NCBI RefSeq assembly: GCF_001426265.1
Contig: NZ_LMDG01000032.1
Coordinates: forward strand, 303,900 to 367,899
Direction: 5' to 3'
Length of the DNA stretch: 64,000 nucleotides
From: Rhizobium sp. Root1220
GTDB taxonomy: Bacteria > Pseudomonadota > Alphaproteobacteria > Rhizobiales > Rhizobiaceae
Shown: piece after piece, positions 26,743 to 34,963 of the stretch
Numbering within the stretch: position 1 is the first letter of the stretch
How the letters are laid out: every line of letters starts with the position of its first letter
Notes under the pieces: model-generated
Told to the model about the DNA's origin: nothing
The model's database searches: none
What the model saw: the letters and a program-made list of their open reading frames with translations, nothing else
Translations under genes and position numbers: made by a program

Positions 26743-27798
26743 TCAGCCTTTGATGAAGGCGAGCAGGTCCGGGTTAATGACTTCGGCGTGTGTTGTGAGC
26801 ATGCCATGCGGATAGCCCGGATAGATCTTCAGAACGCTGCCCTTGATCAGTTTGTGCTGCAGCAGGCTGGCGTCCTTGTATGGCACGATCTGATCGTCAT
26901 CGCCTTGAGTAACGAGAGTCGGCACCTTGAATGCCTTCAGATCATCGGTCTGGTCGGTTTCCGAGAAGGCCTTGATGCCTTCATAATGTGCCAGGGCGCC
27001 GCCGATCATGCCCTGCCGCCACCAATTGTTGATGATGCCTTGGGAGATCTTCGCGTCGGGCCTGTTGAAACCGTAGAAGGGACCTGTCGGCAGGTCGATG
27101 TAAAATTGTGCCCGGTTGTCGGCCAGTGCCTTGCGCAAGCCGTCGAAGACGGCAACCGAGGTGCCCTCGGGATTGGCTGTGGTCTTCAGCATCAAAGGTG
27201 GAACCGAGCTGACAAGAATAGCCTTGGCGACACGGCCCTGCGGCTGGCCATATCGGGCCACGTAGCGGGCCACTTCGCCGCCACCGGTGGAGTGACCGAT
27301 GTGGATGGCGTTGCGCAGGTCGAGATGCTCGACCACGGCCGAGGCATCGGCTGCATAGTGATCCATGTCGTTGCCGATGGACACCTGGGTCGAGCGGCCA
27401 TGACCGCGTCGGTCGTGAGCGATAACGCGATAACCGTTCGCCAGGAAGAACAGCATCTGGTTGTCCCAGTCGTCGGCCGACAGCGGCCAGCCGTGATGGA
27501 AGTGAATGGGCTGGGCATCGCGCGGACCCCAGTCTTTGAAGAAGATTTCGGTGCCGTCCTTGGTCTTGATGAAGCCGCTGCTCATTGTATTTTCTCCTGT
27601 TGAACGATGGGTTCTCTTCGAATTCTGCGCCAACGCGTCATGCGTGACGAAGCTTGATACGGCCAAGCCGGCGGCACCGGCGACGATCTGCCGACGCGTC
27701 AGATGGAAGCTGTCCGTCAAGGACCGACCGTTGCTCCCGGCTTCGTCTGTTCGCCGTTCCGGCTGTCCTGGTGGAGATGCTGTCTTCCTCGGTTTCAT
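26743..27798 (-). CDS. Chloroperoxidase-like alpha/beta hydrolase with Tat-type N-terminal extension
   Basis: 351 aa from the ATG at 27798. The hydrolase core begins at MSSGFIKTKDGTEIFFKDWG (residue 72) and belongs to the cofactor-free haloperoxidase/esterase group: nucleophile in GHSTGG, Asp in TQGDDDQIVP, His in GYPHGML. Residues 1-71 add a twin-arginine signal (LTRRQIVAGAAGLAVSSFV, ending ALAQ), which would send the enzyme folded to the periplasm. Both starts have strong ribosome sites: AGGAGGT nine bases before 27798, and AGGAG about nine bases before the internal ATG at 27585 (280-aa product). A cytoplasmic and an exported form may therefore be made. Natural activity is usually perhydrolase or esterase; the substrate here is unknown. 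Confidence 0.88.
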   Translation of the reverse strand: MKPRKTASPPGQPERRTDEAGSNGRSLTDSFHLTRRQIVAGAAGLAVSSFVTHDALAQNSKRTHRSTGENTMSSGFIKTKDGTEIFFKDWGPRDAQPIHFHHGWPLSADDWDNQMLFFLANGYRVIAHDRRGHGRSTQVSIGNDMDHYAADASAVVEHLDLRNAIHIGHSTGGGEVARYVARYGQPQGRVAKAILVSSVPPLMLKTTANPEGTSVAVFDGLRKALADNRAQFYIDLPTGPFYGFNRPDAKISQGIINNWWRQGMIGGALAHYEGIKAFSETDQTDDLKAFKVPTLVTQGDDDQIVPYKDASLLQHKLIKGSVLKIYPGYPHGMLTTHAEVINPDLLAFIKG

Positions 27799-27879
27799 GC
27801 GAATTACCTCCTGTTGGTTGACTTTCCGGCCGGCTGGAGCTGGGTGGCGCAGCCGCCATCGGGGCCTGCGGGCGAAGGG

Positions 27880-28353
27880 TCAGAGACCAAGATCCGAAAG
27901 GCTTGGATGGTCGGCAGGGCGGGGCCCCGAGCGATCCCAATGATACTTGCGGTCATTTTCGCGGATGGGAAGGTCGTTGATGCAGGCGAAGCGGCGTTTC
28001 ATCAGTCCGTTGCCGTCGAACTCCCAGTTCTCGTTGCCATAGGACCGAAACCAGTTTCCGGAATCGTCGTGCCATTCATAGGCGAAACGCACGGCAATTC
28101 TGTCGTCGGTGAAAGCCCACAGCTCCTTGATCAGGCGATAGTCAAGTTCCTTTGCCCATTTGCGGGTCAGAAACGCGATGATTTCGGTCCGGCCGTTTAC
28201 GAATTCCGAACGATTCCGCCAGTAGCTGTCCGGTGTGTAAACCTGTGACACCCGTTCGGGGTTGCAGGAATTCCAGCCATCTTCGGCGCCGCGAACCTTC
28301 TTTTCCGCAGTTTCGCGGGTGAAGGGCGGGAGGGGCGGGCGACTTTCTGTCAT
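27880..28353 (-). CDS. DUF1348 / SnoaL-like (NTF2-fold) protein
   Basis: 157 aa. A single NTF2-fold domain with the DUF1348 hallmarks: FTRETAEKKVRGAEDGWNS, YTPDSYWRNRSEF, GRTEIIAFLTRKWAKELDYRLIKELWAF, IAVRFAYEWHDDSGNWFRSYGNENWEFD, and RFACINDLPI with W near the end. Function is not established for the family; many NTF2-fold proteins are small enzymes or ligand binders. Start at 28353 with AAGGAA about nine bases upstream; an extension to 28422 has less support. It precedes the Tat-chloroperoxidase gene by 81 bases on the same strand. Confidence 0.88.
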   Translation of the reverse strand: MTESRPPLPPFTRETAEKKVRGAEDGWNSCNPERVSQVYTPDSYWRNRSEFVNGRTEIIAFLTRKWAKELDYRLIKELWAFTDDRIAVRFAYEWHDDSGNWFRSYGNENWEFDGNGLMKRRFACINDLPIRENDRKYHWDRSGPRPADHPSLSDLGL

Positions 28354-28465
28354 GGTTCGGGTTCCTTTTGCTGGCCGCGCGTCAGGCGGCGTGAAGCTCA
28401 ATCGAGGGCAGGTGATGTCCAATCTGTTCTCGCCGCCGCGTTGTCAGTCCAGGCTCGACGGGTCG

Positions 28466-29185
28466 TTAGCTGAAGCTCGCGTCGCTGATGTCAATGGCGA
28501 CCATCAGCATGTCGAGCACCGGGCGTCTGTCCGGACCCCTCGTATAGGCGCGGCGTCTGGTGGGCAGGGGGATGCCGTTTGCGGTCACATAGTCAGACGT
28601 CAACTGCGATGCGCCAAACCCACCTGCAATGTTGACGTTGTAGTCGTGGCGACGCAGCATCAAGTCTTCGCCGAAGAAGAAGTCCTGTGCGAAACTATGC
28701 GTTTCGATCGAGCCGGGAAAATAGGCCCGTAATACGCGCCACGTCTCGCCCCCCTCGCGCCACTGTTCGGTCTCCTCGACATGCACACCGTCCATGGCAA
28801 GGAGAAACGGCGTCACGAGATAGGTCCAGAGCGCTTCGCCGTTGAAATAGGCGCGATGAAGCGGATCCCAGGGGGTGTTCATCTGATGGCCCGCAAACGA
28901 ATCCTTGGGCACACGCCGCTCCGCGACGATCGCACCGTCCAGTTTCTCTATGGCAATTCGGTCCGGCGTGAACATGGTGCGTTGGTCGGGCGCGCCATAG
29001 GGCAACACCGATGACCGCTCCTGATGCAGCCAGACCGTCATTCGGCGTGGACTTGTATCCTGCAAGAGACCCTTGAGAGAAAAAAAGCCACCACCGGTGA
29101 CGATCGTCGCCTCCACCCTTTCATAGGTGTTCCACCGATCCATACCGCCATGCGCATCAATCACCTTGGCTAGAAGTTCGTTCAC
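28466..29185 (-). CDS. Unrecognised 239-aa protein (possible beta-sheet lipid-binding-like fold)
   Basis: I cannot name the family. The sequence opens with a helix typical of LolA/outer-membrane-lipoprotein-like proteins (LLAKVIDAHGGMDRW), followed by many beta strands (VEATIVTGGGFFSLKGLL, RRMTVWLHQERSSVLPYG, TMFTPDRIAIEKLDG). It has WDPLHRAYFNGEALWTYLVTPFLLA in the middle and ends in VLDMLMVAIDISDASFS. No signal peptide, so probably cytoplasmic. The start is a GTG at 29185 with GAGGAGGG four bases upstream. First gene of the minus-strand group that includes the DUF1348 and hydrolase genes, and divergent from the GntR regulator, which may control it. Confidence 0.75.
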   Translation of the reverse strand: MNELLAKVIDAHGGMDRWNTYERVEATIVTGGGFFSLKGLLQDTSPRRMTVWLHQERSSVLPYGAPDQRTMFTPDRIAIEKLDGAIVAERRVPKDSFAGHQMNTPWDPLHRAYFNGEALWTYLVTPFLLAMDGVHVEETEQWREGGETWRVLRAYFPGSIETHSFAQDFFFGEDLMLRRHDYNVNIAGGFGASQLTSDYVTANGIPLPTRRRAYTRGPDRRPVLDMLMVAIDISDASFS

Positions 29186-29401
29186 AGGACCCTCCTCGGT
29201 AGTGTGGCAGGCGTTTCAATTGTTGGCATTTCCGAGCGACTGATAACCCCGGTACCGAAACAGCATCGTGTAGGGAAATCCGTGGTATGCAGGTAAATAA
29301 TTGCAAATCGAAGAAACGCTTCGATGCGAACGTTGCCGGAAAACTACCCGCAGCGGCGGGGCCTTATAACCATACTTAGGTTTAGGTAGGTTAAGTTTGT
29401 T

Positions 29402-29415
29402 GATTGTCAGCAATC
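29402..29415 (+). promoter_or_regulatory. Inverted repeat, possible GntR operator in divergent promoter
   Basis: GATTG-TCAG-CAATC lies 20 bases before the GntR-regulator ATG and within the divergent intergenic region. A related site, ATTGT-TG-ACAAT (30303-30314), occurs downstream of the regulator gene, with the same TGATTGT start. Operators of FCD-type GntR proteins are often of the form TTGT-Nn-ACAA, so autoregulation is plausible. Confidence 0.4.
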
Positions 29416-29434
29416 TACTGTCGTATAAGAGTGC

Positions 29435-30130
29435 ATGGCAAGTGAACAACCTCTTCGCGCGATCCAGCGCCACAGTCTTGAAAGCCGTGCAGCAGACGAG
29501 CTTCGATCTGCGATCATTGCCCGTCGCTATGCCCCGGGCAGCCGGCTGACCGAGATGCAGCTCTCGGAGATGCTTGGTATCTCCAGAGGCACAGTCCGCT
29601 CAGCATTGCAAAAGCTTCTCACCGAGGGCCTCGTGGCACAGCGTCCTTACGCGGCGTGGGAAGTCACGGGGTTTTCAGCTAAGGACGTATGGGAATTATA
29701 TACGTTGCGAGCTGCGCTTGAGGGGTTGGCGGCCGAACTCGTCGCAGATGCAATCGCGCGAAAAACACTTGATCCAAAGCCCATAGTGGAAGCGTTCGAT
29801 GCGCTCAGAACAGCCTGCGAGAAATTTGACACGAAGCAGGCCGACACTGCCGACTTCGCGTTTCACAAGGTCATTGTCGCCTCATGCGGTCATCGCCGTC
29901 TGCTAACCCAATACGAGCGCGTTGACGCCCAGATCCAGATGCTGATCGTGGTCGGCAACGAGGTGCCCGATGCAGTCACGCGTCTCGTCGCGGAGCATCA
30001 GCCGCTTCTCGATGTATTGCTTTCCGGTCAGCCAAGCTTGGCTGGAAGCGTCTTCCGAGCCAACGTAGCTGCGGCCGGGCAGGATGCCGTCGCGCGCTGG
30101 CCGGTAGATCATCCGGACGAAGAGAAGTAA
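29435..30130 (+). CDS. GntR-family transcriptional regulator, FCD (FadR-C) subfamily
   Basis: 231 aa. N-terminal winged helix-turn-helix (about residues 15-75): ADELRSAIIARRYAPGSRLTEMQLSEMLGISRGTVRSALQKL with the GLVAQRPYAAW wing. The C-terminal all-helical FCD ligand domain (about 80-220) shows the start LYTLRAALEGLAAELVAD and metal-type residues in FHKVIVASCGHRRL and EHQPLLDVLL. The first FCD metal Asp is not obvious. Ligand unknown; FCD members respond to small carboxylates. It is divergent from the unrecognised 239-aa gene, and possible operators flank it. Confidence 0.9.
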   Translation: MASEQPLRAIQRHSLESRAADELRSAIIARRYAPGSRLTEMQLSEMLGISRGTVRSALQKLLTEGLVAQRPYAAWEVTGFSAKDVWELYTLRAALEGLAAELVADAIARKTLDPKPIVEAFDALRTACEKFDTKQADTADFAFHKVIVASCGHRRLLTQYERVDAQIQMLIVVGNEVPDAVTRLVAEHQPLLDVLLSGQPSLAGSVFRANVAAAGQDAVARWPVDHPDEEK

Positions 30131-30566
30131 CGCCAAAAGACTGTGCTGTCGCTGCTTTGAACGCTTCCTTGAGTAGGCGTCCGCAGTATTTTCAGCTGAA
30201 TGTACTTCCTTTCGGCGCTATGAGGCCCGCGACATTACTCGAGCAGCATCAGAAAAACTTGACAAGAGTTGTGTAGAATTTGGTTCTATTTGCAACTTGC
30301 TGATTGTTGACAATTAACCGTCACAGACCTTCAATGTGTGTCAGAGCAGGCGGCAAGCATTTGCCGACTGCCGGCGAGATCGCAGAGAAGGGAGTTCAGG
30401 CAATGGCAGCGTCAATAACGCGTCCGCTCTGGTCCACGTGCTGCGGCACACTTGCTCGGGGGAATGGGGAGCCGGTCGCCACAACGACGCGAATTCCCGC
30501 ATCGCCGCAAGGCAACTTGCGGAAACAATCTGGCAGCAACCTCCTCCGGTCTCCGGGCGAATGGGG
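30131..30566. other. Intergenic region after the GntR gene
   Basis: About 435 bases without a supported gene. It contains the inverted repeat ATTGT-TG-ACAAT at 30303-30314 and a TTGACA at about 30258 without a good -10 at the right distance. Nothing else recognised. Confidence 0.4.
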
Positions 30567-30890
30567 ATGACCAGCAATCAGTCGGAAAATGAGAGCAACA
30601 ATGCGCCTCGTCGGGCCGAAGGCGATGCACGCGGTAGTCGCTTGGCTGGGAAGCTGCCAGAACACCTACGGGCACCGGAGGGGGTGCCCCAAGACGTTCA
30701 TGAAATCAATCTACTTCTGACCGCGATGTTGATGGGCGCGCAGGCCACCTATTTCTGGCTGAACACCAAGCGCCCCAATGTCGATGCAGCCCGACGCAGC
30801 TCGATGCGGCTGCACAAGCAGCAGATAAAACTCAACGCGCTTTTCAACGCCATCGCCGACCAGCAGCCAGATCGACTTGATCGACGCTGA
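30567..30890 (+). CDS. Small protein with a degenerate histidine-kinase dimerisation helix (possible gene remnant)
   Basis: 107 aa from the ATG at 30567; no good ribosome site, so both the start and expression are uncertain. The segment VHEINLLLTAMLMGAQATYFWLNTKRPNVDAARRS resembles the HisKA helix of rhizobial PAS-type sensor kinases, whose pattern is AHEVNQPLTAILxNAQAxLRWL followed by PDLxEAR. His and Glu are kept, but the QPL is LLL and there is no ATP-binding domain downstream. The N-terminal part (SNQSENESNNAPRRAEGD) is low-complexity. It may be a decayed sensor kinase or a small protein derived from one. Confidence 0.4.
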   Translation: MTSNQSENESNNAPRRAEGDARGSRLAGKLPEHLRAPEGVPQDVHEINLLLTAMLMGAQATYFWLNTKRPNVDAARRSSMRLHKQQIKLNALFNAIADQQPDRLDRR

Positions 30891-31003
30891 CGTCATTCGC
30901 GCCGACGCGCAGCCGTATTGCGCGACTTGATGTCGAGTTGCGAGCTTGGTCGGTTAGATCGGTGCGCCCGGCGAAAGCCCACCTCAAGGACAGGCAGGGT
31001 CGA

Positions 31004-32026
31004 TCAACGCCAGCCAAGCGCAGGCGCGACATGCTTCAGGATTGCCTCGATCACATGTGCGTTGTACTCGACGCCGAGCTGATTGGGAACGGTGAGGAGC
31101 AGGGTATCTGCTTCAGCGACGGCTTCATCCTTAGAGAGCTGCTTGACCAGCACATCCGGTTCGGCGGCGTAGGAACGGCCGAAGATCGCTCGCGTATTTT
31201 CATCGATGTAGCCGATTGAATCGTCGTCCTTCCCGCTATGGCCGAAATAGGCATGATCACGATCGTCAACGAGCGCGAAGATGCTTCGGCTGACTGAAAC
31301 ACGCGGCGTGCGCTCGTGGCCCGCTTCTTTCCACGCCTCTCGGTAGGCGCGTATCTGCGCAGCCTGCTGGACGTGGAAGGGTTCGCCGGTTTCATCGTCC
31401 TTCAATGTCGAGCTCTGCAGGTTCATTCCGAGCTTGGCGGCCCAGACAGCCGTCGCATTTGATCCGGCGCCCCACCAAATTCGCTCGCGGAGACCTTCGG
31501 AGTAAGGCTCGAGGCGCAGCAGGCCGGGCGGATTGGGGAACATGGGGCGCGGATTGGGCTGGGCAAAGCCATCACCTTTCAGCGCCTCCAGGAATACTCC
31601 GGCATGACTGCGACCGAGGTCGGCATCGTTCGAGCCTTCCTGCGGTTGGTAGCCGAAATAGCTCCAGCCATCGATGACCTGTTCGGGTGAACCGCGGCTG
31701 AGACCGAGTTGCAGGCGACCACCAGCGATGAGATCGGCGGCGCCGGCGTCCTCAGCCATATAGAGAGGGTTCTCGTAGCGCATGTCGATGACGGCGGTCC
31801 CGATTTCAATAGTCTTGGTCTTCGCGCCCACTGCCGCCAGTAGCGGGAAGGGGGATGCGAGCTGCCGGGCGAAGTGATGTACCCGAAAATAGGCACCGTC
31901 AGCACCAAGTTCTTCGGCGGCGACCGCGAGATCGATGGACTGCAAGAGCGCATCACCCGCCGAGCGGGTTTGCGATTGCGGCGATGGCGACCAGTGGCCG
32001 AAGGAAAGAAAACCGATCTTTTTCAT
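31004..32026 (-). CDS. LLM-class (luciferase-like) flavin-dependent monooxygenase
   Basis: 340 aa with the bacterial-luciferase-like TIM-barrel pattern: MKKIGFLSFGHWSP, LAVAAEELGADGAYFRVHHFARQLASPFPLLAAVGAKT, IEIGTAVIDMRYENPLYMAEDAGAADLIAGGRLQLGLSRGSPEQV, and the glycine-rich IWWGAGSNATAVWAAKLGMNLQSSTL. These enzymes use reduced FMN from a partner reductase to oxidise small organic substrates; the substrate cannot be told. I start at 32026; its ribosome site is weak (ACGGG), and the frame extends upstream without family resemblance. It stands alone on the minus strand, divergent from cydA. Confidence 0.88.
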   Translation of the reverse strand: MKKIGFLSFGHWSPSPQSQTRSAGDALLQSIDLAVAAEELGADGAYFRVHHFARQLASPFPLLAAVGAKTKTIEIGTAVIDMRYENPLYMAEDAGAADLIAGGRLQLGLSRGSPEQVIDGWSYFGYQPQEGSNDADLGRSHAGVFLEALKGDGFAQPNPRPMFPNPPGLLRLEPYSEGLRERIWWGAGSNATAVWAAKLGMNLQSSTLKDDETGEPFHVQQAAQIRAYREAWKEAGHERTPRVSVSRSIFALVDDRDHAYFGHSGKDDDSIGYIDENTRAIFGRSYAAEPDVLVKQLSKDEAVAEADTLLLTVPNQLGVEYNAHVIEAILKHVAPALGWR

Positions 32027-32399
32027 GATTTTTGCCCGTTGGATGTGGTGAGCCGCTGTTTGAATGGTGGTGACATAACACGGCTCGAGACATAGGCCAC
32101 GAAAAGATAATCGAACGCTCTGTTCACCCGGCGACTGTCGCTGCTGGAGAGGTAGCCAACCCATGCTCGGATGCATGACGTAGACCTAGGTATAGGTCAG
32201 ATCGCCCTAAGTTCACTATTAATCTGGGTCGCCTCTAAGCAGTCTTGGCTGCACTGTCGCAAGCGTTCCGCAGGTATTCCGCGACTTCCGAGTTTCCGAG
32301 CTGCGGCAATTCACACCGACGTTACCGCGGCAAAGGCGGGACTTGCATCAGGTCGGCAGGAAATAGCGAGATTTCACTTCTAGCTTAAGGGGCAAAGCG
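32027..32399. promoter_or_regulatory. Divergent region between LLM oxidoreductase and cydA with inverted repeat
   Basis: Contains a perfect inverted repeat GACCTA-GGTA-TAGGTC at 32183-32198, a likely regulator site for either direction. No FNR-type TTGAT-N4-ATCAA box was seen, though oxygen control is common for bd oxidases. cydA itself has AAGGGG seven bases before its ATG. Confidence 0.45.
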
Positions 32400-33842
32400 A
32401 TGTCGAATACTGAGTTGGCGACCCTGATCTCGAGGCTCGACTTTGCATGGATCACGAGCCTCCACATCATCTATCCGCCGCTGACAATTGGGCTGGCTGC
32501 CATGTTGTTCTTCTCGGAGTGGCGCTGGCTGCGCACCGATGACGAGACCTGGTACAGGCTGTGTCGCTTTTTCGAAAAGCTGTTCATCGTCAACTTCGGC
32601 GCCGGTGTGGCGACGGGTGTGACGATGGAGATGGCATTCGGCATTCTTTACGGACCCTTCTCGCAGGCAGCCGGACCCTTTTTCGGCCAGGTTCTCGGCT
32701 ACGAGACGATTACAGCGTTCATGTATGAGGCGGGCTTCATCGGGTTGATGATCTTCGGTTGGGGCAAGATCAGCCGGAGAATGCACCTGTTTGCGACCTT
32801 CAATGTGGCGCTTGCGTCCTCGCTGTCGGCATTCTGGATCATGGATGCGAACTCCTGGATGCAGTCGCCAGCGGGGGTCGAGTATAGGGACGGCGTGTTC
32901 CGGATCGTTGACTGGATCGCCGCAATCCTCAACCCCGACGCTCTTGCTGCATTCCCGCACATGCTGGTTGCCAGTTTCGAACTTTCGCTCTGTTTCGTTG
33001 CCGCCATCTCGGCCTGGTATCTTCTGAAACAGCAGCACGTGGCTCTCTTCCAGCGATCGCTGAAGTACTCGGTGCTTGCCCTGGTGGCAATTGCTCCACT
33101 GCAGGCTTATCTCGGCGACGCCTTGGGCCGTGTTACGGCAGAGGCGAAGCCGGCCGGTCTCGCCGCTATCGAAGGCCATTTTCATACTCTCAATCCCGAC
33201 GGCAGCCCTAACACCTCCTGGAACGCGCTCGCGTGGCCCAACGCAAAAGGCGATGGCAATGCGTGGTCGATAAAGATCCCGTATGTGTTGAGCCTGCTCG
33301 AAACGCACACGTTCAACGAGGCGGTTCCAGGTCTGGATCAGTTCCCGCCGGCCGATCGTCCGGCCGTGGTCATTCCGTTCTATTCTTTCCGCATCATGGC
33401 TGGCATTGGCGGTTTCCTCGTGCTGATTGCATTCTGGGGCGCCTGGCTGGCTTTGAGGGGTGGTCTCTCGGTCGCGCGCATTACCGAAAACCGATGGTAC
33501 CTGCGTGCACTGATCTTCAGCGGCTTCCTGCCCTACATCGCGGTCTGGACCGGCTGGTGGACGCGCGAGGTATCGCGCCAGCCGTGGGTCGTCTACGGCA
33601 TGATGCGAACCGAAGACGGCGTCAGCAAGATGTCCGTCACGGTGGCCATCGCCTGGCTGGTAGGCTTCATGTTCTTCGAACTGATCGTCTGGGGCGCCAC
33701 ATGGTACTTCCTCGCCAAGGTGGTCCGCAAAGGCCCCGACATGGAAAGCCCGATTGTGGGCGAGGGGCACGAAGCCCTTGGCCATCTCGCGGACGGCCCC
33801 TCCAATACCGACAACGAACCGGAATATGTCAGGCCCGTGTGA
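32400..33842 (+). CDS. cydA: Cytochrome bd-type quinol oxidase subunit I (short Q-loop, CIO-like)
   Basis: 480 aa, about nine membrane helices. Oxidises quinol and reduces O2 at high affinity without pumping protons. Heme ligands are visible: His in FAWITSLHIIYPPLT (about residue 22), His in AFPHMLVASFELS (about 187) and Met in YGMMRT (about 401). The conserved REVSRQPWVVYG motif follows the Q-loop. E. coli CydA is 522 aa; the shorter length and short periplasmic loop fit the cyanide-insensitive oxidase (CioA) subfamily. First gene of cydABDC, 37 bases before cydB. Confidence 0.95.
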   Translation: MSNTELATLISRLDFAWITSLHIIYPPLTIGLAAMLFFSEWRWLRTDDETWYRLCRFFEKLFIVNFGAGVATGVTMEMAFGILYGPFSQAAGPFFGQVLGYETITAFMYEAGFIGLMIFGWGKISRRMHLFATFNVALASSLSAFWIMDANSWMQSPAGVEYRDGVFRIVDWIAAILNPDALAAFPHMLVASFELSLCFVAAISAWYLLKQQHVALFQRSLKYSVLALVAIAPLQAYLGDALGRVTAEAKPAGLAAIEGHFHTLNPDGSPNTSWNALAWPNAKGDGNAWSIKIPYVLSLLETHTFNEAVPGLDQFPPADRPAVVIPFYSFRIMAGIGGFLVLIAFWGAWLALRGGLSVARITENRWYLRALIFSGFLPYIAVWTGWWTREVSRQPWVVYGMMRTEDGVSKMSVTVAIAWLVGFMFFELIVWGATWYFLAKVVRKGPDMESPIVGEGHEALGHLADGPSNTDNEPEYVRPV

Positions 33843-33879
33843 ACAACGTGCGGGAATAGATGAAGGTCGCGGAGTATAG

Positions 33880-34929
33880 ATGATGGATACCCTCACCGAA
33901 CTGCAGCAGCTACTCGCTTTCGCCTGGTGGATGGCGCTGTGCGTCAGCGTCCTGCTCTACGTCATGCTCGATGGTGCAGACCTCGGGGCAGGCATCATTT
34001 CGCTCTTTGTCCCCGACGAGCAGGAGCGCGGAGCGATCATGGCGGCCATGGCCGGTACCTGGGACGCCAATGAAACCTGGCTGGTCCTGGCGGGCGGCAT
34101 TCTCTTCGGCACCTTCCCGTTTGTCTACGGATCGGCATTCAGCTACCTGCTGCTGCCGCTTGCGCTGGTCCTTTGGGGTATCATGACGCGAGCACTTGCG
34201 CTGGAATTCCGCCATCTCGCTGATCCCAAGTGGCGCCGGTTCTCGGACTATGCCTTCGGGCTGTCGAGCCTTGTTACGACATTCTTCGGCGGCATGGCGA
34301 TAGGCGCGGTTCTTCAAGGTTTCCCATTGACGAGCGATCCGGGCAAGGTGCCGACCTATGTCGGTGGCGCGCTGCGGTTCATCAGCGCCTTCAGTATCTG
34401 GACCGGCTTCGCCGCTGTGCTTGTGGTGATGATGGCTGGAGGACTTTTCATCCGTGCGCGCTTCGAGCGGAGCGAACCGTTGCGCCAGCATGTTGCGCGC
34501 TGGACCAATTTCGCTTTCATTACCTCTCTTGCCTGTGCCTGCATCACCGTCATCTGGTGTGCCGCGATCTTTCCGTGGGCGGCGCAGAAATGGTTCGGAT
34601 CGAACTTCTGGATTTGGGGGCTGGTGCTCGTCGCCGTCGTCTACGCGACCATCAACATGCGCTGGGCAATCCACGCGGACCGGGATCTGGCTGCTATCCT
34701 GTGGTTCAACCTGACGGTCGCGATCGTGGGGATCTCCATGGCGGCCACAATGTTCCCCTGGCTCGTGCCGAATACCTGGACGATCTACGCAGGCGCCAGC
34801 CCACAAGTGTCGCTAATGACCTTCACCCTTACGATGGGCGGCTTCCTCCCGGTCATACTGATGTACAACTGGTACCAGATCTGGGTCTTCCGTGCGCGCA
34901 TCAGCAAACTCGTCGCTTATCACGATTGA
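33880..34929 (+). CDS. cydB: Cytochrome bd-type quinol oxidase subunit II
   Basis: 349 aa, about eight to nine membrane helices, partner of CydA. Typical opening: AFAWWMALCVSVLLYVMLDGADLGAGIISLF, then GTWDANETWLVLAGGILFGTFPFVYG. Shorter than E. coli CydB (379 aa) and similar to CioB. GGAG lies upstream; ATG at 33880 or 33883 is equally possible. Its stop is followed by cydD within about 35 bases, or overlapped if cydD uses an earlier start. Confidence 0.95.
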   Translation: MMDTLTELQQLLAFAWWMALCVSVLLYVMLDGADLGAGIISLFVPDEQERGAIMAAMAGTWDANETWLVLAGGILFGTFPFVYGSAFSYLLLPLALVLWGIMTRALALEFRHLADPKWRRFSDYAFGLSSLVTTFFGGMAIGAVLQGFPLTSDPGKVPTYVGGALRFISAFSIWTGFAAVLVVMMAGGLFIRARFERSEPLRQHVARWTNFAFITSLACACITVIWCAAIFPWAAQKWFGSNFWIWGLVLVAVVYATINMRWAIHADRDLAAILWFNLTVAIVGISMAATMFPWLVPNTWTIYAGASPQVSLMTFTLTMGGFLPVILMYNWYQIWVFRARISKLVAYHD

Positions 34930-34963
34930 GGCGGTGGGAAGCAAGGAACCGGGGGCGAAGGCC

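Noticed and set aside
30241..30300. TTGACA near 30258 as a promoter for the small HisKA-like frame
   Set aside because: No acceptable -10 element at 16-18 bases, so it is not listed as a promoter.
32385..33896. A 503-codon open frame antisense to cydA
   Set aside because: The sense strand has clear cydA motifs. The antisense translation has no family resemblance and arises from GC-rich codon use.
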